A stretch of 64,000 nucleotides of DNA from Hydrogenophaga sp. (GTDB lineage Bacteria; Pseudomonadota; Gammaproteobacteria; Burkholderiales; Burkholderiaceae_C), in NCBI RefSeq assembly GCF_025699295.1, contig NZ_JAILWB010000003.1, positions 186,001 to 250,000 on the forward strand. Direction: 5' to 3'. The notes below the pieces were generated by a model that was not told the DNA's origin, did not search any database, and saw nothing but the letters and a program-made list of their open reading frames with translations. This document shows, in pieces, positions 26,917 through 36,227 of this stretch. The position numbers were made by a program, and so were the translations under genes. How positions within the stretch are numbered: the stretch's first letter is position 1; each line of letters opens with the position of its first letter.

Positions 26917-28128
26917 ATGGTGGCTGCATACACGATGGCGCTGGTGGGGTTCTCGCAGGCAGAGTCGTCCACGTTCGAGTCGTTCTTCCGGCTCGCGTCG
27001 CGGCGTCCGCCCGGCTACCTGGTGCAGGACGAGGTGATGGATGCGCAGATCCTGGTCGTCAACGCCGACAACGTGCAGGCCGTGCTGCTGGTGCGCGATG
27101 CCGAGCTGCCGGGGCGGGTGTTGCTGGTCGGCAGCTCGGATGGCGGCACCGGCTGGCCCCTGCACCGCAAGCCGGTCAAGCTGGTGGCCATGCTGGCGGC
27201 GCTCGACGAAATCGTGGGCGCCCGGCGCCCACCGCCCCGGCGCCGCGGGGGCAATGGTGCCGCGTCGGGTTTCAGCCCCGCCGAGCCTTACCAGTCGTCG
27301 CAGCTGCAGGGACTGGAGGCGAGCATGAAGCTCGCGAGCGGACAGCAGATGCCGCCCGAGCACCCGCCTGCAGTGGCATCCGGCGCCGGGGCCGACCGCA
27401 GCTTCTCCGCCACCCAACCGCCTGAGGACGCGCCTGCCCTGGCCCCCGCCGTGCGCGGCAGCCGTCGCCGCCGCTCGGCCGACACCGAATTCCCGGCCAC
27501 GCGCCCCATGGAACGGGGGGAATCCCTTGCCACGCCCCTGTCGGCACCCGCTGCCACACCAGCACGCCGGGCCCCGGCCGCTGCCCCGGCGCAGCCGGCC
27601 GGCGTGATGCGCATGACCGATTTCGGCGGGCTGGACGACCTGCCCTCACCCCCGGCACCGCGTTCCACGCGCGCACCCCGCTCCCGGCTCAGTGCGGACA
27701 AGACCGCCGTGCCCGAGGTGGCGCGCGGCGACATGCTGCTGGTGGCGGAAAGCCTGGTGGAAGGGCGCATCCTGCTCAAGCGCTTCAAGAAGTACGGCCT
27801 GGCTGTGGACTGGTCGCGCGAAGCGGCGCAGTCCCTGGTGATGCTCAAGGCCCACCCGTACCGGCTGGTGGTCATCGACCGCCTAAAGGGCGAGCCCGAC
27901 GCCAACCACATCTGCCGCGTGGCCAAGCAGACCAAGGGCCCCAAGGGCGCGCCGGTGGTGATCATGTTCGCGCCCACCGCCGGCAGCATGGACCGCATGA
28001 AGGCCGGCCTGGCTGGCAGCGACGCCTACCTCTCGCGCTCCGTCGGCGAGGGCGACCTCTACAAGGTGCTGGCGCAGCACCGCCTGGTCAGCCTGGACGG
28101 GTTCGCACCGACCAACGTCGGCTTTTAG
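26917..28128 (+). CDS. Two-receiver response-regulator-like protein with disordered linker
   Basis: A 403-residue cytoplasmic protein. An N-terminal degenerate receiver-like domain (about 1-100, ending in a PLHRKPVK segment like the conserved lysine-proline of CheY) is joined through a long Pro/Ala/Arg-rich linker (about 105-270) to a C-terminal receiver domain (about 272-390). In the second domain the phospho-acceptor position is kept (RLVVIDRL), but the acidic pair is reduced (LLVAESL) and the lysine is not evident. There is no output domain, so it may act by protein-protein contact, for example in type IV pilus or c-di-GMP systems. The start at ATG 26917 follows a GGAG motif. Confidence 0.75.
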   Translation: MVAAYTMALVGFSQAESSTFESFFRLASRRPPGYLVQDEVMDAQILVVNADNVQAVLLVRDAELPGRVLLVGSSDGGTGWPLHRKPVKLVAMLAALDEIVGARRPPPRRRGGNGAASGFSPAEPYQSSQLQGLEASMKLASGQQMPPEHPPAVASGAGADRSFSATQPPEDAPALAPAVRGSRRRRSADTEFPATRPMERGESLATPLSAPAATPARRAPAAAPAQPAGVMRMTDFGGLDDLPSPPAPRSTRAPRSRLSADKTAVPEVARGDMLLVAESLVEGRILLKRFKKYGLAVDWSREAAQSLVMLKAHPYRLVVIDRLKGEPDANHICRVAKQTKGPKGAPVVIMFAPTAGSMDRMKAGLAGSDAYLSRSVGEGDLYKVLAQHRLVSLDGFAPTNVGF

Positions 28129-28133
28129 GAAAC

Positions 28134-28206
28134 ACCCCCGCCGCGCTGCGCGCGACCCCCTTCAAGGGGGCAACACCAGCGGCCCGTCCTGAGTTTGTCG
28201 AAGGGT
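28134..28206. repeat. Intergenic GC-hairpin repeat copy C plus a TGAGTTTGTCGAAGG element
   Basis: CCCCC-TTCAA-GGGGG (28156-28170), preceded by CGCTGCGCG, is the same family as the copies at 9905, 19041, 40161 and 47060. Directly after it, GCCCGTCCTGAGTTTGTCGAAGGG (28183-28205 region) resembles a second, very abundant betaproteobacterial repeat whose usual core is CCTGAGCTTGTCGAAGG. The two lie between the convergent receiver protein and lplT genes. Confidence 0.65.
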
Positions 28207-28265
28207 GGTTCCGCTGTGTTTCTGGATCTGCATCACTTCGCGCGTTGCATCCTCGTTGCGCCGTG

Positions 28266-29549
28266 TCAGCCGTGCAGGTCGTCGCGCCGCGCGATCTCCA
28301 GCAGCCGTTCCAGCTCATTCGGGTAGGTGCGCTGGTTGTGGCGGTGCCACAGCGCAATCAGGCCCATGAAACCCGCCACCAGCAGGCCGAAGGCGGTGAT
28401 GGCGGCGAAGGCCGACATGCCCATGCCGGTGGAGAAGCTGTAGAGCGCGCCCAGGCCCAGGATGCAGGCCTGTTCGTTGAAGTTCTGCACCGCGATGGAG
28501 CGGCCTGCGCCCATCAGGTTGTGGCCCCGGTGCTGCAGCAGCGCGTTCATCGGTACCACCAGGAAGCCGCCCAGGCCGCCGAGCAGCACCAGGAAGGGCG
28601 CGGCCACCCAGACGTTGTCGATGAAGTTCATCAGGATCACCAGCACGCCCATGCCGATGCCCAGAGGCATCACGCGTGTGGCCTGGTCCAGCCGCATGCG
28701 CATGGACGCCACCACCGCGCCGACGGCGGTGCCCACCGCCACCACCCCCACCAGCGAGGAGGCCTGCGTGGTGCCGTAGCCCAGTGCCGCGCCGGCCCAG
28801 GCCAGCACGATGTAGCGCAGGTTGCCCGAAACACCCCAGAACAGCGTGGTGGTGGACAGCGAGATCTGGCCCAGGTGGTCGCGCCAGAGGCGGCTGTTGC
28901 AGCGCCAGAAGTCGGGCAGCAGGGCCAGCGGGTTCTTCGGCATCGGTCGCGGCGTCACGCCGGTGAGCGGGATGCGGGTGTTGAACCAGGCCGCCAGCGC
29001 GTAGACCACCACCAGCGCGGCCACGGCCGCCTGCGCCGGGTGGTGGATGCCAGTGTGGAAACCGGGGATGTCGATGGCCAGCAGGTGGGTCGAGATCCAG
29101 GGGCTCACCAGCTGGCCGCCGAGCAGCACGCCCAGGATGATCGAAGCGATGGTCAGGCCTTCGATCCAGCCATTGGCCTTGACCAGCTGGGAAGGCGGCA
29201 GCAACTCGGTGAGGATGCCGTACTTGGCCGGCGAGTAGGCCGCGGCACCCAACCCCACCAGGGTATAGGCCAGCAGCGGGTGCACGCCGGTGAGCATGAG
29301 CAGGCAGCCCAGCACCTTGATGGCGTTGCTGATGAACATGACCTGGCCTTTGGGCCGGGCGTCGGCGAACGCGCCCACGAAGGGCGCGAGCACGACATAG
29401 AACAGGGCGAACAGGGGGACCAGCGCGGCGCTTTGCCATTCCGGCGCGCCACGTGTGCGCAGCAGTTCGATCGCGGCGACGAACAGCGCATTGTCCGCCA
29501 GCGAACTGAAGAACTGCGCCGTCATGATGGTGTAGAAGCCGCGCTTCAT
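28266..29549 (-). CDS. lplT: Lysophospholipid transporter LplT
   Basis: A 427-residue major facilitator with about 12 transmembrane helices. The N-terminus [27 protein letters not shown] and segments such as [21 protein letters not shown] and [18 protein letters not shown] are characteristic of LplT. It flips lysophosphatidylethanolamine across the inner membrane for re-acylation; in enterobacteria it is paired with the acyltransferase Aas, which is not present here. It is divergent from alr, a pairing seen in many Comamonadaceae as I remember. Confidence 0.93.
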   Translation of the reverse strand: MKRGFYTIMTAQFFSSLADNALFVAAIELLRTRGAPEWQSAALVPLFALFYVVLAPFVGAFADARPKGQVMFISNAIKVLGCLLMLTGVHPLLAYTLVGLGAAAYSPAKYGILTELLPPSQLVKANGWIEGLTIASIILGVLLGGQLVSPWISTHLLAIDIPGFHTGIHHPAQAAVAALVVVYALAAWFNTRIPLTGVTPRPMPKNPLALLPDFWRCNSRLWRDHLGQISLSTTTLFWGVSGNLRYIVLAWAGAALGYGTTQASSLVGVVAVGTAVGAVVASMRMRLDQATRVMPLGIGMGVLVILMNFIDNVWVAAPFLVLLGGLGGFLVVPMNALLQHRGHNLMGAGRSIAVQNFNEQACILGLGALYSFSTGMGMSAFAAITAFGLLVAGFMGLIALWHRHNQRTYPNELERLLEIARRDDLHG

Positions 29550-29778
29550 GGCGATGATTTTGTGGGCCGGTGCGGGTCAGCGTGGGGCTGCCCAAGGGGG
29601 TACGCCGGCCTTTTTGTGCGACAGTTGGCGGGTCTCCAGACGATGCGGGGTTATAGCACGCGCCCTTGAAATTCCAGGGGCTGAACCCTCCGGGTTTTCC
29701 GCCTCCACAGGGCGGCCGGGCCTCGCCCGCGACTTACCGCACGATCCCTTTGCTCAGACGTTGCACGCCCGACCCGAC

Positions 29779-30888
29779 ATGCCCCGCTCGATTCTTGCCA
29801 CCGTCCACCCCGATGCCCTGCGCCACAACCTGCAGCGCGCGCGCGACTGCGCGCCCGACGCCCGCGTCTGGGCGGTGGTCAAGGCCAATGCGTACGGCCA
29901 TGGCATCGAACGCTGCTTCGATGCCATGCGCAGCGCCGATGGCTTTGCCCTGCTCGACCTGGCCGAAGCCGAGCGCCTGCGCGCCCTCGACTGGCGCGGC
30001 CCGATCCACCTGCTCGAAGGCGTGTTCGAGCCGCGCGACCTGGAGCTGTGTTCGCGCCTGCACCTGTGGCACACGGTTCACTGCAATGAACAGATCGACT
30101 GGCTGGCCGCGCACAAGACGCAGGTGCCGCACCGCGTTTTCCTCAAGCTCAACAGCGGCATGAACCGCCTGGGTTTCACACCGGCCGCGTTCCGCAGCGC
30201 CTGGGCGCGGCTCAACGTGCTGCCGCAGGTGGACGAGATCTCGCTCATGACGCACTTCAGCGACGCCGATGGCGTGCGCGGCATCGCGCACCAGGTGGCG
30301 ACCTTCGAGGCCGCCACCGCGGACCTGCCAGGCGAGCGCACGCTGTGCAACAGCGCGGCCCTGCTGCGCCACGCGCGCACGGCACTGCGCGGCGCGCAAA
30401 ACCTGGCGGCCGACTGGGTGCGTGAAGGCATCGCGCTCTATGGCAGCGCGCCCGACTTCCCTGCCAGAAGCGCTGCCGACTGGGACCTGCAACCGGCCAT
30501 GACACTGGCCAGCCGCATCATTGGCGTGCAGTCGCTGCAGGCCGGCGACACCGTGGGCTACGGTTCGGCCTTCGCCGCGGACAAACCCATGCGCATCGGC
30601 GTTGTGGCTTGCGGGTACGCCGACGGCTACCCGCGCCACGCATCCACCGGAACCCCCGTACTGGTGGGGGGTATGCGCACACGTGTGGTGGGGCGGGTGA
30701 GCATGGACATGATCACGGTCGACCTCACGGGCCTCGATGCCGAGGGCATGGGCTCAGAGGTTGTGCTGTGGGGGCGTTCGTCATCGGGCGCGGTGCTGCC
30801 GATCGATGAGGTGGCCTCCGCGGCGGGCACGATCAGCTATGAGCTGATGTGCGCGGTGGCGCAGCGGGTGCCTTTTGCCGCTGCCTGA
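29779..30888 (+). CDS. alr: Alanine racemase
   Basis: A 369-residue PLP enzyme that converts L-alanine to D-alanine for peptidoglycan. The PLP lysine is K35 ([11 protein letters not shown]) and the second catalytic base Y261 ([11 protein letters not shown]); the C-terminal beta domain carries [13 protein letters not shown]. Start at [14 protein letters not shown] gives standard length; the open frame further upstream is not conserved-looking. Divergent from lplT across about 230 bp; convergent with the glycosyltransferase gene, whose end it abuts. Confidence 0.96.
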   Translation: MPRSILATVHPDALRHNLQRARDCAPDARVWAVVKANAYGHGIERCFDAMRSADGFALLDLAEAERLRALDWRGPIHLLEGVFEPRDLELCSRLHLWHTVHCNEQIDWLAAHKTQVPHRVFLKLNSGMNRLGFTPAAFRSAWARLNVLPQVDEISLMTHFSDADGVRGIAHQVATFEAATADLPGERTLCNSAALLRHARTALRGAQNLAADWVREGIALYGSAPDFPARSAADWDLQPAMTLASRIIGVQSLQAGDTVGYGSAFAADKPMRIGVVACGYADGYPRHASTGTPVLVGGMRTRVVGRVSMDMITVDLTGLDAEGMGSEVVLWGRSSSGAVLPIDEVASAAGTISYELMCAVAQRVPFAAA

Positions 30889-32451
30889 TCAGGAACGCCC
30901 GGGCGAACACGCCGCAAAACCATACCGCTCACAGAACGGGTTGCCCAGCAGCGGCAGCCAGCGCGGGATGTCGTGGAACTCGCGCGCCACCTCGGTCAGC
31001 ACCGTGTCGCGGAACGGCTGGTACCTGAAGCCCTCGCCATCGACCGCGAAGAAGGCCACGCCGTCCACTTCGAAGCGCTTCACGCTGATGCGCCCGAAGT
31101 AGGGCGCGAATTCTTCCGGGTCGGGCTCGTCGAAGAGGAAGATGCGGATCGGCCGGCCGTCGTACACACGGAAGTCGATGATCTGGTCGTCCTGCCGCGC
31201 ATGGTGCCTGCCCACGCCGAAGACCGGCACGTACTGCTTGTGGTGGAAGGCCAGCATGGCTGCGGGGTGGTAGGTTCGGCCCATCAGCGTGGCGCCTGTC
31301 GGCAGGTCCTTCTGCAGCGCCGCGACGATGGCTGGCGTCTCATGCAGGAAGACCGCGCGGTCGTTCGTCCTGACCGGCTGCCACCATGACGGCGGCGCCC
31401 AGACGATGGCAGCGACCACCATCAGATGCGGTACCGACAGCGCCATGGTCCAGTTCAGCGCACTGCGCAGCGCCCGCGCGTCCAGTCGCAGGCCGACCCA
31501 CAGAACGAACAGCGGTACGAAACCCAGCACCCAGTGCAGACCGATGATGCGGCGCGTGCTCAGCAATGCGAACACGACCAGCGGAAACAGCCACAGAACC
31601 GCCAGCGTGCGCGCCGTGGCAGGGGAGGTGCCGGGAACTGCGCGCGCACGCGCGCCGCGCCACAGCAGCCAGGGCGTGAGCAGGTACAGGACCATCACGA
31701 GGTACAAGCCGAAGGTCTCGAACGACCAGGACGTCCCCTCGTTGCGGTTGAAGACGTTGAACATCACGTTGCTCCAGCCATGCGTGGCGTTGAAGGCGAC
31801 GTTGAGCGTGATCGCGGGCAGGGTCGGCACGAAGATCAGGAAGGGCGCCCACCTGCGCTCGCAGCGCCAGCCGAAGCAGTGCGCGGCGTAGGCGAAGCCG
31901 AGCAGGGCGGCGAAGTACTTGGAGAGGAAGGCCAGACCCAGGAACAGGCCGGCCAGCGCATACCAGCCCGTGCCCCGCTCGCTGGTGTCGGCGCGCAGGT
32001 AACACCAGGCGGACAGCGCCATGAAGAAGACCAGCGGCGTGTCGGTGGTCACCAGCACGAACATCCACGACCACGGCATGGCCAGGTACACGGCACCCGC
32101 GAACCATGCGCTGGCCTCGCGGTCTTCTGGCAGAAAGCGGCGCAGCAGATCGACCACACCGAGCGCGATGAGGCTGGTGACGAGCAGCGTGGCGCTGCGC
32201 AGCACCAGCGGATGGTCGCTGATCTGGCGCAGCAGCGCGATCAGCCAGCCCACCATGGGCGGGTGGTCCGAATAGCCCCAGGCCGGGAGCACGCCCCACT
32301 GGTAGAAGAAGGCCTCGTCGCCGGTGAAGGGGAAGCCCGCCGCGATGACGATTTTCAGCAGCAAGGTCGCGGCAAACGCGACCCAGAAGATCTGGCGCGA
32401 GGCATGCGCTGAATATTCAGACGCACGCACGCCAGGCCATCTCTCAGGCAT
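30889..32451 (-). CDS. GT39-family (ArnT/PMT-like) membrane glycosyltransferase
   Basis: A 520-residue membrane protein with about 11-12 helices in the first 360 residues and a soluble C-terminal domain. The first loop contains GDEAFFYQWG (the catalytic D-E type motif) and SDHPPMVGW, marks of the GT-C/glycosyltransferase 39 family such as ArnT. These enzymes transfer a sugar from a polyprenyl-phosphate carrier to lipid A, protein or glycan on the periplasmic side. Downstream of an EamA-type transporter (8-bp overlap) and a HAD-UbiA fusion, it is the likely final step of a small cell-envelope glycosylation operon. Acceptor unknown. Confidence 0.88.
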   Translation of the reverse strand: MPERWPGVRASEYSAHASRQIFWVAFAATLLLKIVIAAGFPFTGDEAFFYQWGVLPAWGYSDHPPMVGWLIALLRQISDHPLVLRSATLLVTSLIALGVVDLLRRFLPEDREASAWFAGAVYLAMPWSWMFVLVTTDTPLVFFMALSAWCYLRADTSERGTGWYALAGLFLGLAFLSKYFAALLGFAYAAHCFGWRCERRWAPFLIFVPTLPAITLNVAFNATHGWSNVMFNVFNRNEGTSWSFETFGLYLVMVLYLLTPWLLWRGARARAVPGTSPATARTLAVLWLFPLVVFALLSTRRIIGLHWVLGFVPLFVLWVGLRLDARALRSALNWTMALSVPHLMVVAAIVWAPPSWWQPVRTNDRAVFLHETPAIVAALQKDLPTGATLMGRTYHPAAMLAFHHKQYVPVFGVGRHHARQDDQIIDFRVYDGRPIRIFLFDEPDPEEFAPYFGRISVKRFEVDGVAFFAVDGEGFRYQPFRDTVLTEVAREFHDIPRWLPLLGNPFCERYGFAACSPGRS

Positions 32452-32809
32452 CCAGGGCGAGCAGCGAGACGCCGATCACGATCAGCGTGCACCCGCCCAC
32501 ACGAACCCAGGAGAAAGGCTCACCCAGCCAGAGCACGCCCATCGCCAGCGTCACCACGAAGCCCAGGCTCACGAGCGGGTAGGCCAGGCTCACGTCCAGC
32601 CGCGAGAGCACCCACAGCCACAGCAGGGCGCTCGTGCCGTAGAGCATCAGGCCCAGCCAGACTTGCGGGCTGGAGAACGCCCGCAGATAGGTGCCGCCCA
32701 CTTCGACGGTGGTGGTCGCGCCCATGCCGCGCTTCAAGATGAGCTGTGCCGCCGAGGTCAGCAGCACACAGAAAAGGGCCAGGCCCAGGGCGATGGTTTT
32801 CGATTGCAT
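32444..32809 (-). CDS. EamA/SMR-like small transporter (ArnE/ArnF-like)
   Basis: A 121-residue protein with four hydrophobic helices and the SAAQLILKRGMG and RLDVSLAYPLVSLGFVVTL segments of four-helix EamA/SMR transporters. ArnE/ArnF, of the same size, flip undecaprenyl-phosphate aminoarabinose. Sitting between a UbiA-type synthase and a GT39 transferase, it is best read as the flippase for the lipid-linked sugar. Overlaps the glycosyltransferase start by 8 bp. Confidence 0.85.
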   Translation of the reverse strand: MQSKTIALGLALFCVLLTSAAQLILKRGMGATTTVEVGGTYLRAFSSPQVWLGLMLYGTSALLWLWVLSRLDVSLAYPLVSLGFVVTLAMGVLWLGEPFSWVRVGGCTLIVIGVSLLALDA

Positions 32810-32845
32810 GGGGGTCGTTCCATTCGTTGGAGGTTGCTCAACAGC

Positions 32846-34327
32846 TCAGATGCCTGTGGTGGCCACCAGGCCAATGGCGGCCATGGCGAGCAGGGTGCCC
32901 CAGCTGAAAGGGTCCCTCAACGCGAACTGAAGCGGGTCTTCGCCCTGCAACTCGCGCCGCCCGGTCTTGAGCCAGATGCGCATCACCCACAGCAGCAGCA
33001 CAGGCGCCGCGCACCAGAGCAGGTCGGGTTCGGCGTAGAGCTTCAGGCTGTTCTGGCTGTCGATGTAGAGCGTGAGCACCATCACCGCAAGGAAGCCGCT
33101 GGCCATGCCCATGGTGCGCAGCGAAGCCAGGTCGCGCGGATGGTAGCCACGCCCCGGTGCCTGCGACGGGTCCTCGTTGTCCAGTTCCTCGAGTTCGGCG
33201 CAGCGCTTGACCAGGGCCAGGCTCAGGAACAGGAAGATCGAGATTGCCAGCAGCCAGTTCGACAGGTCCACGCCCGAGGCGACCGCCCCCGCGCCGAGGC
33301 GCAGGGTGTACAGACCCGAAAGCACCAGCACGTCGATCAACGCCATGCGCTTGAGGGCCAGCGAATACGCCAGCGTGGTCGCGGTATAGGCCAGCAGCAC
33401 GGCGGCGAAACCGGCGGACGCCATGAAGGCCAGTACGAAGGCCAGCGCGAGCATGGCCGCGCTGAGCGCGATGGCCGCGGGAATGCCGAGGGTGCCAGCC
33501 GCCAGCGGGCGGTGGCGCTTGATGCGGTGCACGCGGTCGTTCGGCAGGTCCAGCAGGTCGTTGACGAGGTAGGTGGCCGAGGCGCACAGGCCGAACGCCA
33601 CGAAGGCCAGCAACACCATGCCCCAGAGCCTCGGGTCGAGCGAGTGCGCGGCCAATAGCGGCACGAACAGCAGGCCGTTCTTCGACCACTGCCTGAGCCG
33701 GATCGCGCGCAGCACCGTGGCCAGCCGCAGCGGTTCGCGCGCGAACACCCGCGCCTGCGGGTGGGTGCGCTGCAGCGCGCTCACCAGACTGTCGGGTGCA
33801 TTGACGGCGATCGCCTCGGTGGCCCCGCTCCAGACCTCGAGGTCGTCGCGGCTGTTGCCGGCGTAGGCCCAGGCTTCGTGGCCCCGCGCGCGGGCGTGCG
33901 CGTTGATCGCCGCGCGCTTGTTGGCACGACTGAGGTTGATGCCGTCGGCCTGCGCGTTGGTACCCAGGCAGTCGTCGAACACGTTCAGGTGCTCTGCCAC
34001 CTCGCGCACGATGCGTGCATCGGCCGCGCTGGCCAGCACCAGGGGGCGGCCGCGCGCGTGTTCGTCGCGCAGGAACGACAGGAAAAGTTCGTGGTACGGC
34101 AGGCGCGCCGCATCGGGCCGCACCGCGCTGGCCAGGCGTTGCTTGAGGGCGGCTTTGCCGTGCAGCAACCAGCCAAGCAGGCGCAGCAGGTTCAGCGGGT
34201 TGCGCCGCACGAACAGCAGGGCCGACTCGTACAGGGTGTCGCCGGGCGTGAGCGTTCCGTCCAGGTCCACATAGAGCGGGCGGACATCGGGGGGGAGGGA
34301 GGCGGCGGTGGCAACTGGGGGCGTCAA
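32846..34327 (-). CDS. HAD phosphatase - UbiA prenyltransferase fusion
   Basis: A 493-residue two-domain protein. Residues about 15-195 form a HAD hydrolase with nucleophile motif D21-L-D23-G-T-L-T; residues about 205-490 form a membrane UbiA prenyltransferase with NDLLDLPND near 257-265 and a further ASLRTMG region. This fusion resembles decaprenyl-phosphate phosphoribose synthase (UbiA, transferring PRPP to polyprenyl phosphate) joined to the phosphatase that removes the 5'-phosphate. It would thus make a polyprenyl-phosphate pentose donor. It heads the operon with the flippase-like and GT39 genes, 36 bp apart. Ubiquinone synthesis is unlikely because the true UbiA motifs differ and the HAD domain is present. 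Confidence 0.85.
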   Translation of the reverse strand: MTPPVATAASLPPDVRPLYVDLDGTLTPGDTLYESALLFVRRNPLNLLRLLGWLLHGKAALKQRLASAVRPDAARLPYHELFLSFLRDEHARGRPLVLASAADARIVREVAEHLNVFDDCLGTNAQADGINLSRANKRAAINAHARARGHEAWAYAGNSRDDLEVWSGATEAIAVNAPDSLVSALQRTHPQARVFAREPLRLATVLRAIRLRQWSKNGLLFVPLLAAHSLDPRLWGMVLLAFVAFGLCASATYLVNDLLDLPNDRVHRIKRHRPLAAGTLGIPAAIALSAAMLALAFVLAFMASAGFAAVLLAYTATTLAYSLALKRMALIDVLVLSGLYTLRLGAGAVASGVDLSNWLLAISIFLFLSLALVKRCAELEELDNEDPSQAPGRGYHPRDLASLRTMGMASGFLAVMVLTLYIDSQNSLKLYAEPDLLWCAAPVLLLWVMRIWLKTGRRELQGEDPLQFALRDPFSWGTLLAMAAIGLVATTGI

Positions 34328-34427
34328 GCGGGTGGATTCGTGAAGCTGTGAAAGGATTCTAGGGTCGCCCCCTGGTTTCCCTTGTGACAGAACGCAGAGT
34401 GTCCACCGCTCGCGTGCGCCCGGTGCG

Positions 34428-34820
34428 TCAGCCGCGCGCCACGGTGGCCGGTGTCTTCAGCCGCCCGGCCAGCCAGTGCAGCGCGATCGCCGGCACCAGC
34501 AGGCACAGCATGCCCACCGCCCAGACGATCCACATCAGCGGGGTGACCCAGCTCGTCAGGGCGCCGGCGGAAGGCAGGGCCTGGCCGAGCCACTGCACCA
34601 TGCCGAGCCACGCGCCCTGCATTGTTTTTACCCAGGCGGGGTCGATCCACAGGGCCAGCCACGCGGGCACCGGCCATTGGCCGGCCGCGGTGGCCACGTC
34701 CGTGACCTCGCCCGCGGCGATCATGGTCAACAGCCATTCGGTGACTTGCACGGACGCCGCGGCCAGGCCTGTCCAGCACAGGGCGAGCAGCGCAAAAATG
34801 CCCCAGATGAGGGGCTTCAT
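34428..34820 (-). CDS. Small membrane protein of unknown function
   Basis: A 130-residue protein with a signal-like N-terminal helix (residues 3-23), an amphipathic middle, and a second hydrophobic segment near 95-118. GGAGAG precedes the ATG in coding orientation. No family recognised. It lies between the AI-2E transporter-like gene and the HAD-UbiA gene on the same strand, separated by about 100 bp on each side. Confidence 0.65.
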   Translation of the reverse strand: MKPLIWGIFALLALCWTGLAAASVQVTEWLLTMIAAGEVTDVATAAGQWPVPAWLALWIDPAWVKTMQGAWLGMVQWLGQALPSAGALTSWVTPLMWIVWAVGMLCLLVPAIALHWLAGRLKTPATVARG

Positions 34821-34911
34821 GCCGGCTCTCCGGCCTGAAGCTTGTCGATGGGATGGTCGCGCATGGATGGTCCTTAGAGGGTTGGCGACGTGCCGGACGG
34901 CATAGGGTGGC

Positions 34912-36096
34912 TCACGGTGTCTCGTGGTGCGCGTCTGTCCGCGTCGCGCCTTTCACAGGGGTGTCGGCCACCGAGCTTGCCCCTGCCCGTGCGCGCGTGG
35001 CCGTGTGGATGCCCCAGACCGCCACGAACATGGCCGCGATCATCGGGCCGATCACGAAGCCGTTGATGCCCAGCACTGCAATGCCACCCACGGTGGTGAT
35101 CATGATCAGGTAGTCGGGCATGCCGGTGTCCTTGCCCACCAGCAGGGGGCGCAGCAGGTTATCGACCAGGCCAATCACGAGCACGCCGTACGCCGTCAGG
35201 GCCACCGCCTGCCAGATTGCGCCAGTGGCAAACAGCCAGATCGCCACCGGTCCCCAGACCAGGCCCGCGCCCACGGCGGGCAGCAGCGACAACACCATCA
35301 TGAGCACCGCCCACAGCAGGGCGGCATTGACACCCAGCACCCAGAACGCCAGCCCGCCGAGCGCGCCCTGCACGACCGCCACCACCAGGTTGCCCTTGAC
35401 CGTGGCGCGCAGCACGGTGCCGAACTTCTCCAGCAGCTCCTGCTTGTCGTCGGGGGGCAGGGGGATGGCGTCGCGCACGGCGCGCACGATGGCGCTGCCA
35501 TCGCGCACCAGGAAGAACGCCAGGTACAGCGTGATGAACAGACCGATCACCAGGCCCAGCACGTCCTGGCCCAGATTCAGGGTCTGGGTGGCGATGAACT
35601 GGCTGCCTTGCCGGAACACCTCGGCGAGCTTGCGCTGCAGCAGGTCGAAGTTGCCCAGTCCCACACGGTCGAGCACGTCAGCCACCCAGTCGGGCAGCAG
35701 GTAGAACATCTCGCGCAGCTTCTGCGCTGGCCTGAGTTCACCCGATTCGATGCGCTCGTAGAGCTGCGCCGCCTCGTTCGCGAGCGACACCAACACCAGC
35801 ACCGCCGGCAGCACCACCACCACCAGGGCCGCCCCGATGGTGACCAGCGCCGCCGAGTTGCGGCGCTGTTTCATGCGCGGCAGAAGCCAGCGGTACAGGG
35901 GGAAAAACAGCAGCGCGATGATGGAACCCCAGAGCACCGTGCCGTAGAACGGCAGCAGGATCCAGGCAAAAGCCACTGTCACCAGCGCGAGCAGCACGCG
36001 CAGCATGAAGGAGCCGGACACCGCGGTCATGGGCGGCGCCATCGGGTGGGCATCAACGGACGTCGGGGCGGGTGGCGGCGCTGGGGTGGGTTGCAT
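34912..36096 (-). CDS. AI-2E family (TqsA/PerM-like) transporter
   Basis: A 394-residue inner-membrane protein with about eight helices. Segments typical of the family are LLPFYGTVLWGSIIALLFFPLYRWLL, the large periplasmic loop (about 110-200), and the C-terminal LRPLLVGKDTGMPDYLIMITTVGGI and INGFVIGPMIAAMFVAVW. Members export autoinducer-2 or act as Na+/H+ antiporters or peptide exporters; the substrate is not predictable. The start is placed at MQPTPAPP before the first helix; the long open frame upstream is a shadow of the next gene. Confidence 0.9.
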   Translation of the reverse strand: MQPTPAPPPAPTSVDAHPMAPPMTAVSGSFMLRVLLALVTVAFAWILLPFYGTVLWGSIIALLFFPLYRWLLPRMKQRRNSAALVTIGAALVVVVLPAVLVLVSLANEAAQLYERIESGELRPAQKLREMFYLLPDWVADVLDRVGLGNFDLLQRKLAEVFRQGSQFIATQTLNLGQDVLGLVIGLFITLYLAFFLVRDGSAIVRAVRDAIPLPPDDKQELLEKFGTVLRATVKGNLVVAVVQGALGGLAFWVLGVNAALLWAVLMMVLSLLPAVGAGLVWGPVAIWLFATGAIWQAVALTAYGVLVIGLVDNLLRPLLVGKDTGMPDYLIMITTVGGIAVLGINGFVIGPMIAAMFVAVWGIHTATRARAGASSVADTPVKGATRTDAHHETP

Positions 36097-36227
36097 GGGT
36101 GCGAGGCGAAAAGGAATGGGCCAGCGCAGTATCGCCGCCCCGAGGCCGGTCGCGCCTGGTCGTCCGTCGGTCGACCCCCCACTGTCTGTGCGCAGTCGCA
36201 CGCAGCGGCGCCGGGGGCAACCCGCGC

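Noticed and set aside
32846..34327. Ubiquinone-synthesis UbiA
   Set aside because: The fused HAD domain and the flippase and GT39 neighbours fit a lipid-linked sugar pathway better.
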